Of a stretch of DNA of 64,000 nt, positions 8,977 through 18,700 are shown in pieces (position 1 is the first letter of the stretch; each line of letters starts with the position of its first letter). Position numbers and translations under genes: made by a program. Under the pieces are notes generated by a model. It searched no databases. It was not told the origin of the DNA and saw nothing but the letters and a program-made list of their open reading frames with translations. This DNA is from Blastomonas fulva (GTDB lineage Bacteria; Pseudomonadota; Alphaproteobacteria; Sphingomonadales; Sphingomonadaceae), in assembly GCF_003431825.1 (NCBI RefSeq), contig NZ_CP020083.1:1588501-1652500 (forward strand), in the 5' to 3' direction.

Positions 8977-10152
8977 TTAGAGCCCGGCGGCCATCATCTT
9001 GGCGAGAATGTTCTTCTGCACCTCGTTGGTGCCGCCATAGATCGACTGCGCGCGGCCGAAGAGGAAAACAGACATCGCGTGCTCGCCTTCCTGGCCATAG
9101 GGGTGGGCGGGGTTCTCCGCCGGCCGCGGCAAGGCAGCAGGCCCCGCGATGTCCAGCGCCAGCTCGGACACGTCCTGCGACAGTTCGGTTCCCAGCAGCT
9201 TGAGCGGTGCAACCAGCCGCATCGCTTCCATCGACTGGCTGGGCGATTCGAGCGCGCGCGCCTCGAGCGCCGCCAGCTTGGCGAGCCGCTGTTCGAGATC
9301 GTCGAGCCGCTGCGCGATCCGGGGATCGTTGATCGGCGGGTCGACGAAGTGCGCGGTGGAAGCTGCCCATGCGCGCAACCGCGCGATGTCGCCGCTGGTG
9401 CGAGTAACCCCGGCAATCCCCGCGCGCTCGTTGCCCAGCAGGAACTTGGCATAGGTCCAGCCATCGTTCTCGTTGCCCACCAGGTTCTTCACCGGCACGC
9501 GGACATCGGTAAAGAACACCTCATTGAGGTGGTGCATGCCGTCGATGGTGCGGATGGGGCGGACTTCGATGCCCGGCGTGTTCATGTCGATCAGCAGGAA
9601 CGAGATGCCGTTCTGCTGCTTCACCTCGGTGTTGGTGCGCACCAGGCAGAAGATCCAGTCGGCCCAGTGGCCCTGCGTCGTCCAGGTCTTCTGGCCGTTG
9701 ACGACATAATCGTCGCCGTCGCGCACCGCACGGGTCTTCAGACTGGCAAGGTCGGATCCTGCGCCAGGCTCGGAATAGCCCTGGCACCAGAAGCGGGTGC
9801 CATCGAGGATATGCGGCAGATGCTCGGCCTTCTGCTCTTCGGTGCCGAAGGTGTAGATGACAGGCGCGACCATGGTGATGCCGAACGGGCTGTACGATGG
9901 AGCGCCGGCCTTGGTCGATTCATCGGCGAAGATGCGCTTTTGGGCGAGCGACCATTCGCAGCCGCCATACTGCTTGGGCCAGCCCGGAGCGCCCCAGCCG
10001 CGCTTGGCGCGCACGCCCTGCCACCAGGCGGTCAGTTCCTTGCTGGAGTTGGCAAAGCCGTCTGCGGCAAAGCGCTTTTCGGGCGGCAGCTCTGCATCCA
10101 GGAATGCGCGGACTTCCGCGCGGAAGCTTTCCAGATCTTCGTCTTCGGTCAT
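8977..10152 (-). CDS. acyl-CoA dehydrogenase family protein (longer partner)
   Basis: A 391-residue acyl-CoA dehydrogenase. Conserved FAD/acyl-CoA segments are visible: FWCQGYSEPGAGSDLASLKT, VNGQKTWTTQGHWADWIF, PGIEVRPIRTIDGMHHLNEV and, near the end, FLFGRAQSIYGGTNEVQKNI, the usual C-terminal FAD contact. I chose the ATG at 10152 (MTEDEDLESF) because GAGG lies just upstream; the frame stays open 31 codons further. It heads the minus-strand pair with the shorter dehydrogenase and is divergent from the three-module flavoprotein gene. Confidence 0.92.
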   Translation of the reverse strand: MTEDEDLESFRAEVRAFLDAELPPEKRFAADGFANSSKELTAWWQGVRAKRGWGAPGWPKQYGGCEWSLAQKRIFADESTKAGAPSYSPFGITMVAPVIYTFGTEEQKAEHLPHILDGTRFWCQGYSEPGAGSDLASLKTRAVRDGDDYVVNGQKTWTTQGHWADWIFCLVRTNTEVKQQNGISFLLIDMNTPGIEVRPIRTIDGMHHLNEVFFTDVRVPVKNLVGNENDGWTYAKFLLGNERAGIAGVTRTSGDIARLRAWAASTAHFVDPPINDPRIAQRLDDLEQRLAKLAALEARALESPSQSMEAMRLVAPLKLLGTELSQDVSELALDIAGPAALPRPAENPAHPYGQEGEHAMSVFLFGRAQSIYGGTNEVQKNILAKMMAAGL

Positions 10153-10200
10153 CGTCCTCACCTCATATGCCTGTGTCAGGCGTTGGCGGCAATTTGCACC

Positions 10201-10224
10201 GGAACTGCGCAAAAGCAAAGCGTA
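10201..10224 (+). promoter_or_regulatory. possible EcfG-like promoter in a divergent region (weak)
   Basis: GGAAC at 10201-10205 is followed after 15 bp by CGTA at 10221-10224, resembling the GGAAC-N16/17-CGTT general-stress promoter of Alphaproteobacteria but with a short spacer and one mismatch. It points toward the flavoprotein gene starting at 10330. An imperfect dyad (GCGTA at 10220-10224, TACGC at 10239-10243) overlaps it. Confidence 0.22.
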
Positions 10225-10329
10225 ACTGCCAAAAAAGCTACGCATTTCTGCGCTATTCTCCTAGTCTTGCAAGGCGTGCCGAGGCATGACGCTACGGCGC
10301 GGGGACATCCTTGCGGGGAGACAGCTGCG

Positions 10330-11994
10330 ATGGGAAATCCAGACACCACCGGATTGCGCGGCGATGGCAGCGATCCCTATGCCCGGCCCGAACAGACCTT
10401 CCCGGTTCTGGACGAAGAGATGGCTGCGCGACTCGCCCGGTTCGGCACTCGCGAATCGGTGGCCGACGGCGCCTATATCTTCCGCCGCGGCGAGCGCACC
10501 GTCGATTTCTTCCTGATCTGTTCAGGCGAAATCGCGATCATCGACCATCATGATCATGGCGAGGAGAGCATCGTCCACAGCCACCGAGAGCGCCAGTTCA
10601 CCGGCGAGCTCGATCTGTTCAACGACCGCAAGATCCTGGTCAGCGGGCGCGCGGTGGGCCCAGCCGAGGTGGTGCGCGTGCCGCGCGCGGATTTCCGCGC
10701 GATGATCGCCGCCGAACCCGATATCGGCGAGATCATCATGCGCGCCTTCATCCTGCGCAGGGTGGCCTTGATGCAGCATCAGCAGGGCGGGGTGACCCTG
10801 GTCGGCCCGGCGCGCAGTGCCGATACCGTGCGCATCAACGCGTTTCTCACGCGCAACGGCTATCCGCACCGCACGATCGATTCGTCGTCCGATCCCGATG
10901 CAGCGGCATTTCTGCAGGGCTTTGGTCTCGATGGCGGCGATCTGCCGGTGGTGATTTCCGAAGACCAGATCTTGCGCAACCCCAGCACCCACGAACTGGC
11001 CGATGCGCTGGGCGTGGCGGTCTCGATCGATCACGACCGGCTGCACGATGTCATCGTGGTGGGGGCAGGGCCTGCGGGCCTGGCAGCCGCGGTCTATGCC
11101 GCGTCCGAAGGGCTCGACACGCTGATCGTGGAATCGACCGCGCCGGGCGGTCAGGCGGGAACCAGCAGCAAGATCGAGAATTATCTCGGCTTTCCCACCG
11201 GCATATCCGGTCAGGCGCTGGCCGGGCGCGCGCAGGTGCAGGCGCAGAAGTTCGGCGCGCGGCTGGCGGTTTCCCGCGCCGCGACCGGGCTGGAGTGCGG
11301 CGGCGATCATTTCAGCATCGCGCTTGAGGACGGCACACGGGCCAAGGCGCGCGCCGTGGTCGCGGCGACCGGGGCACGCTATCGCAAGCTCGATCTGCCG
11401 AACTATGCGCGACTGGAAGGCGCAGGGATCTATTACGCGGCGACCGCGATGGAGGCGCAATTGTGTTCCGGCCGCCCGGTGGTGGTGGTCGGCGGCGGTA
11501 ATTCGGCGGGGCAGGCAGCCGTGTTCCTCTCGCGCCATGCCGCGCATGTGCATATCCTGGTGCGCAGCCAGGGGCTGGCCGCGACGATGTCGAGCTATCT
11601 GATCGACCGTATTGAAGCCTCTGAGGCTATCACGCTCCATCCGTTCACCGAGATCACCGCGCTTGAAGGCGAGCCGCATCTCGAAAGCCTGGTCTGGCGC
11701 GACCGCAACACCGGCGAGACGACACAGGTCGAGGTCGGCGCGCTGTTCGTGATGATCGGCGCGCAGCCCTGTTCGGACTGGCTTGAAGGGTGTGCTGCGC
11801 TCGACGAAAACGGCTTCATCCTCACCGGAGACGGCTGCACGCCGTTCGAGACCAGCCGTCCTGGCCTGTTCGCGGTGGGCGATGTGCGCTCCGGCTCGGT
11901 CAAGCGCGTCGCCTCTGGCGTCGGGGAAGGCTCGGTGGTGGTGCAGGCGGTGCACGGCTTCATCGAACGCCAGAAGATCGCGGAGATGGGGTGA
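10330..11994 (+). CDS. cyclic-nucleotide-binding / thioredoxin-fold / thioredoxin-reductase-like flavoprotein
   Basis: A 554-residue three-module protein. Residues about 25-145 form a cyclic-nucleotide-binding-type jelly roll (RLARFGTRESVADGAYIFRR, GELDLFNDR). Residues about 155-230 resemble a glutaredoxin/thioredoxin fold (TVRINAFLTRNGYPHRTID, LPVVISEDQILRNPS) without a CxxC. Residues 240 to the end are a TrxB-like FAD/NADP domain with VIVVGAGPAGLAAAVYA, VVVVGGGNSAGQAAVFLSR and GLFAVGDVRSGSVKRVA. Where thioredoxin reductases carry the redox CxxC, this protein reads IYYAATAMEAQLC, so classical dithiol transfer is unlikely. The ATG at 10330 follows GGGGAGA. It is a known but poorly characterised architecture; the ligand and electron acceptor are unknown. 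Confidence 0.88.
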   Translation: MGNPDTTGLRGDGSDPYARPEQTFPVLDEEMAARLARFGTRESVADGAYIFRRGERTVDFFLICSGEIAIIDHHDHGEESIVHSHRERQFTGELDLFNDRKILVSGRAVGPAEVVRVPRADFRAMIAAEPDIGEIIMRAFILRRVALMQHQQGGVTLVGPARSADTVRINAFLTRNGYPHRTIDSSSDPDAAAFLQGFGLDGGDLPVVISEDQILRNPSTHELADALGVAVSIDHDRLHDVIVVGAGPAGLAAAVYAASEGLDTLIVESTAPGGQAGTSSKIENYLGFPTGISGQALAGRAQVQAQKFGARLAVSRAATGLECGGDHFSIALEDGTRAKARAVVAATGARYRKLDLPNYARLEGAGIYYAATAMEAQLCSGRPVVVVGGGNSAGQAAVFLSRHAAHVHILVRSQGLAATMSSYLIDRIEASEAITLHPFTEITALEGEPHLESLVWRDRNTGETTQVEVGALFVMIGAQPCSDWLEGCAALDENGFILTGDGCTPFETSRPGLFAVGDVRSGSVKRVASGVGEGSVVVQAVHGFIERQKIAEMG

Positions 11995-12003
11995 CCTTTT
12001 TAA

Positions 12004-12032
12004 ATCCTCTCCCAGCAAGCTGGGGGGAGGAT
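12004..12032. terminator. hairpin between convergent genes
   Basis: Arms ATCCTCTCCCAGC and GCTGGGGGGAGGAT around an AA centre, with one bulge and a wobble pair. It lies between the flavoprotein stop at 11994 and the enoyl-CoA hydratase stop at 12042. It has C-rich/G-rich arms like the other intergenic palindromes here and may serve as a bidirectional terminator. Confidence 0.45.
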
Positions 12033-12041
12033 CTAAGAGTG

Positions 12042-12836
12042 TCACCTGTCCCTGAAAACGGGCGCGCGTTTTTCGGTGAATGCTCGTCTCGCCTCGGCAT
12101 AATCCTCGGTCATGCTGAGCATGATCTGCTGGCGGTCCTCGAGCGCCAGCGCGGCCTCGAAGCCGTTGGCATCGATGTTGCGGTTGAGCACGTCCTTGCT
12201 GAGCCTGAGGCCCATCGGGCTGGCGAGCAGCATGTCGGCGGCCAGTGCCTCGGCTCGCCCCAAGATCTCGTCAGGCCCTGCGATCTCGCTGACGAAGCCC
12301 GCCGCCAGCGCGCGCTCGGCACCGACAAAGCGGCCCGACAGGATCATCTCGCTGGCCAGCGAACTGCCTACCAGCCGTGGCAGGAAATAGCTCGACCCCA
12401 TGTCGCATCCGCCCAGACCGATGCGGATATACGCCGCGTTCATCCGGAAATCGGGGGTGCAGTATCGCACGTCGCTGGCGAGCAGCAGCGACATGCCGCC
12501 GCCACAGGCCGCGCCTTGCGCGCAGGCAATGATCGGCTGCGGGCAATTGCGCATCAGCTGCATCACCGTCGCGATCGCGCGCTGGGTGCGCCAGCCGCCG
12601 TGCACCGCGCCGTCTCCCTCGCGCGGGGGCCAGCCCTTGAGGTCCAGCCCGGCGCAGAACGCACGGCCATCGGCGTTGAAGATCACCACCCGAACCTCGG
12701 GCCGGTCTGCCAGCGACCGGAAATAGTGCTGCAGCGCCAGGATCATCGGCTCGTCCATCGCATTGAGCGCCTCGGGACGGCAGAGCGTCAGCATCTCAAC
12801 CTCTCCGCGCGAAGTGATCCGAATTGGGTCGGCCAT
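12042..12836 (-). CDS. enoyl-CoA hydratase/isomerase family protein
   Basis: A 264-residue crotonase-fold protein. The oxyanion-hole segments are FNADGRAFCAGLDLKG and IACAQGAACGGGMSLLLASD. The further segment FRMNAAYIRIGLGGCDMGSSYFLPR is typical of hydratases and isomerases acting on CoA thioesters. The exact catalytic acids are not obvious, so dehydratase, isomerase or hydrolase activity remains open. I chose the ATG at 12836 because AAGGATGGAG lies at good spacing; another ATG three codons upstream sits directly against that sequence. It is on the same strand as the acyl-CoA dehydrogenase pair but is separated from it by the flavoprotein gene. Confidence 0.9.
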   Translation of the reverse strand: MADPIRITSRGEVEMLTLCRPEALNAMDEPMILALQHYFRSLADRPEVRVVIFNADGRAFCAGLDLKGWPPREGDGAVHGGWRTQRAIATVMQLMRNCPQPIIACAQGAACGGGMSLLLASDVRYCTPDFRMNAAYIRIGLGGCDMGSSYFLPRLVGSSLASEMILSGRFVGAERALAAGFVSEIAGPDEILGRAEALAADMLLASPMGLRLSKDVLNRNIDANGFEAALALEDRQQIMLSMTEDYAEARRAFTEKRAPVFRDR

Positions 12837-12997
12837 GTTCTCCATCCTTAATCTGGGCGGATCTGCGTTCTCATTTTACATCGGGCGTCCGCGAATGTTG
12901 GTTAAGCAGGTTCAAACGCCGGGTGCCATCGCGTAATCGGCGCAGTCCGTTTTTGGCTCCGGCGCACCGCTGTCCACCCGCAAAGGCCCCCTGTTTC

Positions 12998-13711
12998 ATG
13001 ATGTCATCGCTCGTCCGCCGCCTCAAGGGCCGCTCTCCAGCCGAAATCATCCGGCTGATCGGGCACAATATCGCCTATTATGCCAGGGAGATGACGCCGC
13101 AGGCGCGCGCGCGCAACCGCCAGTTCCAGGCGTTCGACGAAACCTGGGGCACCGACACCTTCGCCATCCGCGAGTTGCACACGCTCGACGTCGATCCTGC
13201 GATCGCGGCGCATGCGCGGCGCTACCAGGCCAGCAACGGCACCGACATGCCGGTGTGGTTCGCGGATCTGGACGTCGATTTTGCGCGCACCGTGTTCATC
13301 GATTTCGGCTGCGGCAAGGGCAGGGCGCTGCTCCAGGCCGCGCGTTTCGGCTTTGCACGGGTCATCGGGGTGGAGTTCGCGCCCGAACTGGTCGCCATCG
13401 CGCTGCGCAACCGCGACATCATGCAGGCCAAGGGCGCACTGGCAGCGCCGGTCGATGTGGCGTGCATGGACGCGGCGCAGTTTGTCCCTCCTGTCGATGC
13501 GCCGCTGGTCTGCTATTTCTACGATCCGTTCGACGATGCGGTGATGGCGCCCGTTGCCAACCGGCTGTCCTTGCTCACCCAGCCGGTGACGATCATCTAT
13601 CTCGAACCCAATTGCGTCGGCCAGTTCCGGCGCTGTGGCGGTTGGAGCGAGAGCCGCAGCGCGGGCACGTTGGTATTGCGCAACGCTGCAGCAATGGCGG
13701 GCCAGGCCTGA
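12998..13711 (+). CDS. class I SAM-dependent methyltransferase
   Basis: A 237-residue protein whose motif I is VFIDFGCGKGRALLQAARFG, followed by an acidic VIGVEFAPELVAIA, the ribose-binding step of a Rossmann methyltransferase. VCYFYDPFDD corresponds to motif IV. The substrate is not recognisable. Two consecutive ATG codons (12998, 13001) could start it. It stands alone, upstream of the 314-bp gap before the two-partner secretion locus. Confidence 0.8.
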   Translation: MMSSLVRRLKGRSPAEIIRLIGHNIAYYAREMTPQARARNRQFQAFDETWGTDTFAIRELHTLDVDPAIAAHARRYQASNGTDMPVWFADLDVDFARTVFIDFGCGKGRALLQAARFGFARVIGVEFAPELVAIALRNRDIMQAKGALAAPVDVACMDAAQFVPPVDAPLVCYFYDPFDDAVMAPVANRLSLLTQPVTIIYLEPNCVGQFRRCGGWSESRSAGTLVLRNAAAMAGQA

Positions 13712-14025
13712 CCCTGCAGCCACTCTGGCCGCAGCCTTGACGCTGGTGGCAATCGGCTTGCGAGAAGGTGGTTCTACTTGCGTTTCCCGCGCCTTGCTGC
13801 TTAGTCTCGCGCAGGAAGCGGGGGTTCCCGACATCGGCCAGCTGCGTAGAATCCGGACCGGAAACATGCATGGTTGTACGATCGTCCGATATCCATGGCG
13901 TCGTGATCGGCTGGGTTGCCGGTTCATGACAACGTGGAAGCGGATAGCAGGGGCTTCAATCCGACTTTCCGAGATGGGGTCGCACCCTCTCATTTCCCTT
14001 CGGGGAGTTGGACGTTGCACCCCGC
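13712..14025. other. 314-bp intergenic region upstream of tpsB
   Basis: I see no convincing gene here. Short reading frames crossing it lack recognisable features. It should contain the promoter of the secretion operon, but no good -35/-10 pair stands out. GGGGAG at 14002-14007 is too close to a TTG at 14008 and rather far from the ATG at 14026 to settle the tpsB start. Confidence 0.4.
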
Positions 14026-15789
14026 ATGGATTTTCAGCGGATTTTGACATGGGCCGGGATTCTGGCCTCCAGCCGCAAGGCGGTATCGCACAGCTGCACC
14101 GCCGGTGCACTGGCAGTCGCGTTGATGTGGCCGACACTGGCTGCCGGCCAGACCTTGCCGGGATCGGTGCGGCCGCCTGCCGGTACGTTCGAGCGCGAGA
14201 ACCGCGCCGCCGACGTGCCGCTCTCGACGCCCCGCACCCCGTTCACCATCGATCGTCCGCGCACCGATCCCAGCGCGGTGGACGATAGCGCCAAGGTCCG
14301 GGTCAACCGCTTCCGCATCATCGGCTTCGATGCCATCTCCGAAGACCGGCTGCAGGCGCCGCTCGCGCCGTTCCTGGGCCAGGAACTGACGCTCGCCGAC
14401 ATCTATCGCGCGGCGGACCTGCTCACCCGGGTCTATGCCGAGGCAGGCTATGCGTTGTCGTTCGCATTGGTGCCCGCGCAGGACGTGGCCGATGGCGTCG
14501 TGGTGCTGCAGGTGGTCGAGGGCAGCGTCGATGCCATCGAAATCCAGCTGAAATCGGGCGCGGGTCTGGTTGGCCAGACGCGGCTGACCGACATGATCCG
14601 CCGCCGCTTCACGCCGCTGATCAAGCGCGGCCCGGTGATGGTGGACGAGCTGGAACGCGCGATCCTGACCAGCGGCGATCTGGGCGGCATGGATGTGTCG
14701 GTGGTGGTGCGCCCGTCCGAAACCACGCCCGGCGCGGCCAACCTGCTGGTGGTGGTCGATCTCGATCCGGTGGTGCTCGAGGCGCAGTTCGACAACCGCA
14801 TCCGCGACAATCTGGGCGAGCGGCGCTATCGCGCGGGGATCACCGCCAATTCGCTGCTGGTCCCCGGCGACCAGCTGCTGCTCGATGCACGCGCGACGCT
14901 GCCGACCGACGGCTTCATCTCCGGCTTTGCCCAGTACAGCGCGCCTATCACCGATGACGGGCTGACCGGGACCCTGTCCTATTCGCGCGCCCGGTCGCGC
15001 GCGGTGCGCGGCTTCCTGTCGATCCTCCAGTTCGAGGGCGAGGAAGAGGTGTTCCGCGCCGGGCTCAGCTATCCGCTGCGCCGCACGCGCAACTCCAGCC
15101 TGATCGTCGGGCTGGAAGGCACCGCGATCAACTCCGACAGCGGCATCTTCGGCATCACGTTGATCGACGACCGCAGCCGCTTCTACGAGCTGTATGGCAG
15201 CTATGACTGGGCGGGCACCGACGGCACCACCGGGCTGGTACGTCTGGGGCTGAGCCAAGGGATCGACGGGCTTGGCGCCACCGGCCGGTTCAACCCCCTG
15301 CGCAGCCGTACCCAGGGCGATCCGGAATTCACCGCTGCGACCGCATCTTTGGTGTGGAACGCGCCGCTGGTCGGGACTGCCCGCGTTCGGGTGACAGCAG
15401 AGGCGCAGATGGCGCTGCACGGTGGTGCCGCAGCTTCACGCGAGTGCAATTATGGCGGCGACAGGTTCGGCCGCGCCTATGATTATGGCGCAGCCGGCGG
15501 CGACCATTGCGTCAATGTCGCGATGGAGCTCAACGACCGGCTGACGCTCGGGCCGGTGACGGTGCAGCCCTTCGTGTTCGTCGATGCCGGCATCTTGCGG
15601 CAGCGCGGACGTCTCGATTTTGCCGAGCTGCGAGTCACCGAATTGTGGTCGGCAGGCGGCGGGGCGCGCATCGCGCTGCCTTACGGACTGTTCGGCGAGG
15701 TCTATTCGGCCTGGCCGGGCAAGTCACGCTTCACGCCCGATGGCAGCAGCGATCCACGCATCTTCTTCTCGATCGGGGCCACACGATGA
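14026..15789 (+). CDS. TpsB-family outer-membrane transporter (ShlB/FhaC/HecB type)
   Basis: The 587-residue outer-membrane pore of a two-partner secretion system. A signal peptide ends near WPTLAAGQT. A proline-rich plug-linker follows. A POTRA domain covers about residues 88-175 (VRVNRFRIIGFDAISED, VYAEAGYALSFALVPAQDV, LQVVEGSVDAIEIQ). The remainder is a predicted beta-barrel with alternating strands and a C-terminal amphipathic strand ending IFFSIGATR. I used the ATG at 14026; a TTG at 14008 would add six residues. Its stop codon overlaps the tpsA ATG, so the two are translationally coupled. By family knowledge it exports the downstream giant exoprotein. Confidence 0.93.
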   Translation: MDFQRILTWAGILASSRKAVSHSCTAGALAVALMWPTLAAGQTLPGSVRPPAGTFERENRAADVPLSTPRTPFTIDRPRTDPSAVDDSAKVRVNRFRIIGFDAISEDRLQAPLAPFLGQELTLADIYRAADLLTRVYAEAGYALSFALVPAQDVADGVVVLQVVEGSVDAIEIQLKSGAGLVGQTRLTDMIRRRFTPLIKRGPVMVDELERAILTSGDLGGMDVSVVVRPSETTPGAANLLVVVDLDPVVLEAQFDNRIRDNLGERRYRAGITANSLLVPGDQLLLDARATLPTDGFISGFAQYSAPITDDGLTGTLSYSRARSRAVRGFLSILQFEGEEEVFRAGLSYPLRRTRNSSLIVGLEGTAINSDSGIFGITLIDDRSRFYELYGSYDWAGTDGTTGLVRLGLSQGIDGLGATGRFNPLRSRTQGDPEFTAATASLVWNAPLVGTARVRVTAEAQMALHGGAAASRECNYGGDRFGRAYDYGAAGGDHCVNVAMELNDRLTLGPVTVQPFVFVDAGILRQRGRLDFAELRVTELWSAGGGARIALPYGLFGEVYSAWPGKSRFTPDGSSDPRIFFSIGATR

Positions 15790-18700
15790 CTATCATCCGC
15801 ACCCCCGAACAACGCGCACGCCATTGGGCCAACTGGCAGATCGCGCTGCGCACCGGGGTCGCGGGGCTTGCCATCGTCACCACACAGACTGCGCTTGCCA
15901 ACCCCAGCGGTGGCAATGTCGTGGCGGGCAATGCCACGATCAATGGCCAGGGCACCGACCGGGTGCGGATCGACCAGTCGAGCGACCGGGTCATCATCAA
16001 CTGGGACAATTTCTCGATCGGCAGCGGCCAAGGCGTCGATTTCCGCCAGCCGGGCGCGCGCTCGATTGCGTTGAACCGCGTCACCGGGCCCGAGATCAGC
16101 CAGATCATGGGCGAGCTCACCGCCAACGGTCAGGTCTATCTGATCAACGGCAACGGCATCGTCTTCGGCAAGGATGCCAGGGTCGATGTCGCAGGGCTGG
16201 TCGCGACCAGTGCGGACATCGGCAACGCTGCCTTCATGGCGGGCGGTACGCTGCGTTTCGGGACCCCGGGCCGCTTGGGCGCAAGGGTCATCAACCATGG
16301 CACAATCACCGTGCGCGATGCCGGGGTTGCCGCGTTCGTAGCCCCCCAGGTCGCCAATCATGGCATCATCACCGCGCACATGGGCAAGATCGCCTTTGGC
16401 GGCGCGCAGGCGTTCACGCTCGATCTGCACGGCGACAACCTGATCCGCTTCCAGGTCGGCGATGCAGTCACCCGTCTCGACGACAAGGGCGCGCTGGTCG
16501 ATATCGGCGGCGTGGTCGATGCCCGTGGCGGATCGTTGCTGATCACCGCATCCGCGGCCCGCGATCTGGTCAACCAGTCGGTGCGTATCGGAACGCCGCA
16601 GGCCGCGAGCATGGAGGTCGGCGCCGACGGCAAGGTTTCGCTGGTCGCAGCAAAGATGACGATCACCGCGCCGGGCGATGTGCAGGTCGGCAGGAATGTC
16701 GCCATGGACCTGTCATCCGCCACCAATGCGGTGGTCACAGGCGCTCGCCCGGCCAAGGGCAGCGCAACCAGCAATATCGGCTGGGCCAATGTGATCGATG
16801 GCGACGCGAGCGCTGCGCCCGGCACGGCGATGGCCGCGAGCGGAACCGGCGGCACGCTGACGATCACCGCCGCGCGCACCATCCTCGATGGCACGATCAA
16901 CCTGGATGGCGGCAAGGCCGGCGGCACCGCGCACATCACCGGCAGCGAATTCCTGTCGTTCGGCTCGATCCTGTCGGCCAGCGGCGCCGAAGCGGGCGGC
17001 AACATCCACCTCGATGCCGGCGGTTTCTCGCTCGCCGGGCGGATCACGGTCAATGCCGGGCTCGGCAAGGGCGGCAATGTCGATATCCACACCACCCGTC
17101 GCGCGATTGACACCGGCGATGCCTTCATCGATGCCAGCGGCCTGCACGGCGGCACCATCCGCTACACATCGGACCAGCAGATCATCTCCTCGGGCAAGTT
17201 CCGCGCCTCGGGCAGCCATGGTTTTGGCGGATCGATCGATGTCAGTGCGCCCCGGCTCGATCTGTTCTCGGCGCAATTCTACGCGCAGGGCGGCATCCGC
17301 GGCGGCCGAGTGCGGCTGGGCGGCGAGTTCCAGGGCGGCAAGGGCCTGAGCGCCGACGAGCTTCCCAACGCGCGCACGCTGGTGGCAACAGATGCGGTGA
17401 CCATCGACGTGTCGGCGATCGGCATGCGCGGCAATGCGGGCGAGATCGTTGTCTGGTCGGACGAAAAGACCACCTTCCTCGGCTCGGCGATCGCACGCGG
17501 CGGCATGGTCGGCGGCGTGGGCGGGCAGATCGAGATCTCCGGCAAGGAGACGCTCGTCTATCGCGGCACGGTGGAAACCGCGCGGGATGGCCAGCGCGGC
17601 GGCAAGCTGCTGCTCGATCCCAAGAACATCATCATCGCCGATGGCAGCAATGCGCCCAGCCAGTACGGGCTGGTGCTGCAGGCGTTTGCCAGCAGCTTCC
17701 CGGGTCCGGTCGCGCCCTTGCCGGGGGTTGATTTCGGCGATCTGTTCGGTTTTGGCGTTTCGCTGGATGGTGACCGGCTGGCGGTCGGCGCACCGGGCGA
17801 TGATGGCGCCGATGGCAGTCTCACCAATGTCGGCGCGGTGTATCTGTTCACCTTTGCCGATACCAGCTTTGCTGCGCCGGTGCTGAGCGCTGTGGTCGGT
17901 TCGGGCTATACGGGCGGCAGGAACCTCTCGGTAGGCGGGCTTGAAGCCGGCGACCAGTTCGGCTTTTCGGTTTCGCTGACTGGTACGCGTCTCGCAGTAG
18001 GTGCGCCGTTCGATGATGGTTTGAACAACGCCGCGCCGGATTCGGGCGCTGTCTACCTCTTCAGCTTCCTCGACCTTGCCTTCAACGCGAGCAGTACGCT
18101 CGGCGTGCTGGGCGCTGGCTATGGCGGCACTGCAAGCCTCGATGTTGTCAATGTGGAGGCGGGCGACCGTTTCGGAACGAGCGTTTCGCTTGATCGCGTC
18201 GGTAATCGGCTGGCGGTGGGGGCCAGCCATGATGATGGCGGTTCGAACACGGCGACGGATTCGGGCGCGGTCTATCTGTTCAGCTTCACCGATGCCCAGT
18301 TCAGCGACCCGGCGGTCGAATCGATCATCGGCTTCAACTATTCGGGCGGCAAGAACCTGTCGGTCGGGCAACTCGTGACGGACGACCTGTTCGGCTATTC
18401 GGTGTCGCTTGAAGGCACGCAGCTGGCGATTGGTGCGCCGGGCGATGATGGCGACAGCGGCAGCGCAACCGATGCCGGTGCGGTGTATCTCGTCAGCTTT
18501 GCCGATGCGGCGTTCAACTCTCCCCTGGTCGAGGGCATCATCGGCTCAGGCTATCTGGGGAGCAAGGATTTCAACGTCCCCGGCTTTTCGGAGGACCGTC
18601 TGGGCGATTCGGTCTCGCTCAACGGCAATCGCCTTGCGGTAGGCGCACCCTTTAACGATGGGGTCTCCGCCGGACTGTTCAACAACGGCGCGGTCTATCT

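Noticed and set aside
10220..10243. GCGTA-N14-TACGC dyad as a regulator binding site between the dehydrogenase and flavoprotein genes
   Set aside because: Half-sites are only five bases and the spacing is unusual; chance occurrence is likely in this composition.
12824..12997. N-terminal extension of the methyltransferase back to 12824
   Set aside because: The extra 58 codons are Arg/Pro/Ser-rich without a methyltransferase feature and overlap the hydratase promoter region. The ATG pair at 12998/13001 is more plausible.
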